Assembly: GCA_024401915.1 (NCBI GenBank)
Contig: JAKSKA010000089.1
Coordinates: 1-6,127, forward strand
Direction: 5' to 3'
Length of the DNA stretch: 6,127 bases
Source of the DNA: Bacteroidales bacterium
Lineage (GTDB): Bacteria > Bacteroidota > Bacteroidia > Bacteroidales > UBA932
Positions 5,903 to 6,127 of the stretch are shown here, piece after piece. The translations under genes were made by a program, and so were the position numbers. Under the pieces are notes generated by a model. It searched no databases. It was not told the DNA's origin and worked only from the letters and a program-made list of their open reading frames with translations. How positions within the stretch are numbered: position 1 is the stretch's first letter; each line of letters opens with the position of its first letter.

Positions 5903-6127
5903 GTCGGCAGCATTCTTGAAATCCGTGTGTCAGAAGGGCGCTTTTACGCACAAAATCTTTCTTGGATCGATAATTCATCACAGTGTTATCCCTGAATTTC
6001 GTTGCCACGTGTGCGAAAAAGCCTATTCTGCACATTTCACGACAATGTTTTCCTTCGAAATGTGCGAAATGGCCGATCTTGCACACGCGAAGCAGATTTC
6101 CAATTAGGTCTGATTCCCTAGCAAGAA
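5868..6127 (-). other. Open frame of unproven coding status, open to the window edge, with repeated Cys-x6-His motifs
   Basis: On the minus strand a frame enters from the window edge and ends at TAG 5870-5868. It carries VCKIGHFAH, MCRIGFFAH and the degenerate VRKSALLTH, one from each 27-bp repeat unit. Between the first two, differences on this strand are V/M, K/R and H/F, plus two silent changes (ATC/ATA, CAT/CAC). That is milder than on the plus strand, where K/M, Y/D and S/L occur. This weakly favours the minus strand as coding. Against coding, there is no recognisable domain and no clear start, and both strands give Cys-x6-His because the unit is a dyad. It may instead be a non-coding repeat with an accidental frame. 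Confidence 0.2.
5925..6086. repeat. Three related 27-bp units with TGTGC/GCACA-type dyad ends
   Basis: Units lie at 5925-5951, 6009-6035 and 6060-6086. The last two are 20/27 identical, and the first is more diverged. The last two begin with TGTGC after one base and end near GCACA, so each is itself a short dyad. Between them GCACATTTC (6030-6038) is a perfect inverted match to GAAATGTGC (6057-6065). CGTGTGC (6008-6014) matches GCACACG (6081-6087), so the pair could fold as a cross-shaped or long hairpin structure. Unit starts are 84 and 51 bases apart, both multiples of three. Confidence 0.65.

Noticed and set aside
5819..6087. CRISPR array
   Set aside because: Repeats are imperfect, of different classes and only two or three copies each. 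Spacing is irregular and no cas gene is in view.
5426..6127. tRNA, rRNA fragment or riboswitch
   Set aside because: I looked for a T-arm or anticodon-like arrangement and for familiar riboswitch cores and found none. I cannot exclude an unknown RNA.

Overview
The window looks like a chromosomal segment of a member of the Bacteroidota, most likely order Bacteroidales. The evidence is the protein families (an LptC-type lipoprotein, a PpiD/SurA-like membrane foldase and a lipoprotein with a FISUMP/DUF1566-like C-terminal domain), A-rich leaders without clear Shine-Dalgarno sites, and promoter-like sites of the Bacteroides type (TTTG followed by a TAnnTTTG-like box). I cannot assign a genus from the sequence alone.

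Positions 1-4188 are an ordinary housekeeping block read on the plus strand. It holds the last 59 codons of an envelope-associated, probably TPR-containing protein, lptC (LPS export) one base later, ppiD (a membrane-anchored periplasmic peptidyl-prolyl isomerase and chaperone) behind its own likely promoter, and galK (galactokinase) 36 bases downstream. A rho-independent terminator closes the block. The first three genes share an envelope-biogenesis theme: lipopolysaccharide transport and folding of exported proteins. galK is a metabolic gene that may simply share the ppiD transcript.

Positions 4189-4285 separate two convergent genes and carry a near-perfect 39-bp palindrome that resembles a REP element. 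Positions 4286-5425 (minus strand) encode a 379-residue lipoprotein with an FN3-like N-terminal half and a FISUMP-like C-terminal half. It has a good promoter candidate immediately upstream.

Positions 5426-6127 contain no gene I can defend, and they are the most unusual part of the window. From about 5491 to 5818 the DNA is very GC-rich and packed with short perfect hairpins and direct repeats that lie out of reading phase. It is followed by a pair of 32-bp direct repeats (5819-5902). Last comes a set of three 27-bp repeats built on TGTGC/GCACA ends (5925-6086). On the minus strand these three are spaced in codon phase and spell a recurring Cys-x6-His peptide motif in a frame open to the window edge. 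This stretch is best read as a mosaic of intergenic repeats or a structured RNA/mobile repeat. The main candidate for something undescribed lies here, but nothing in it proves a function.
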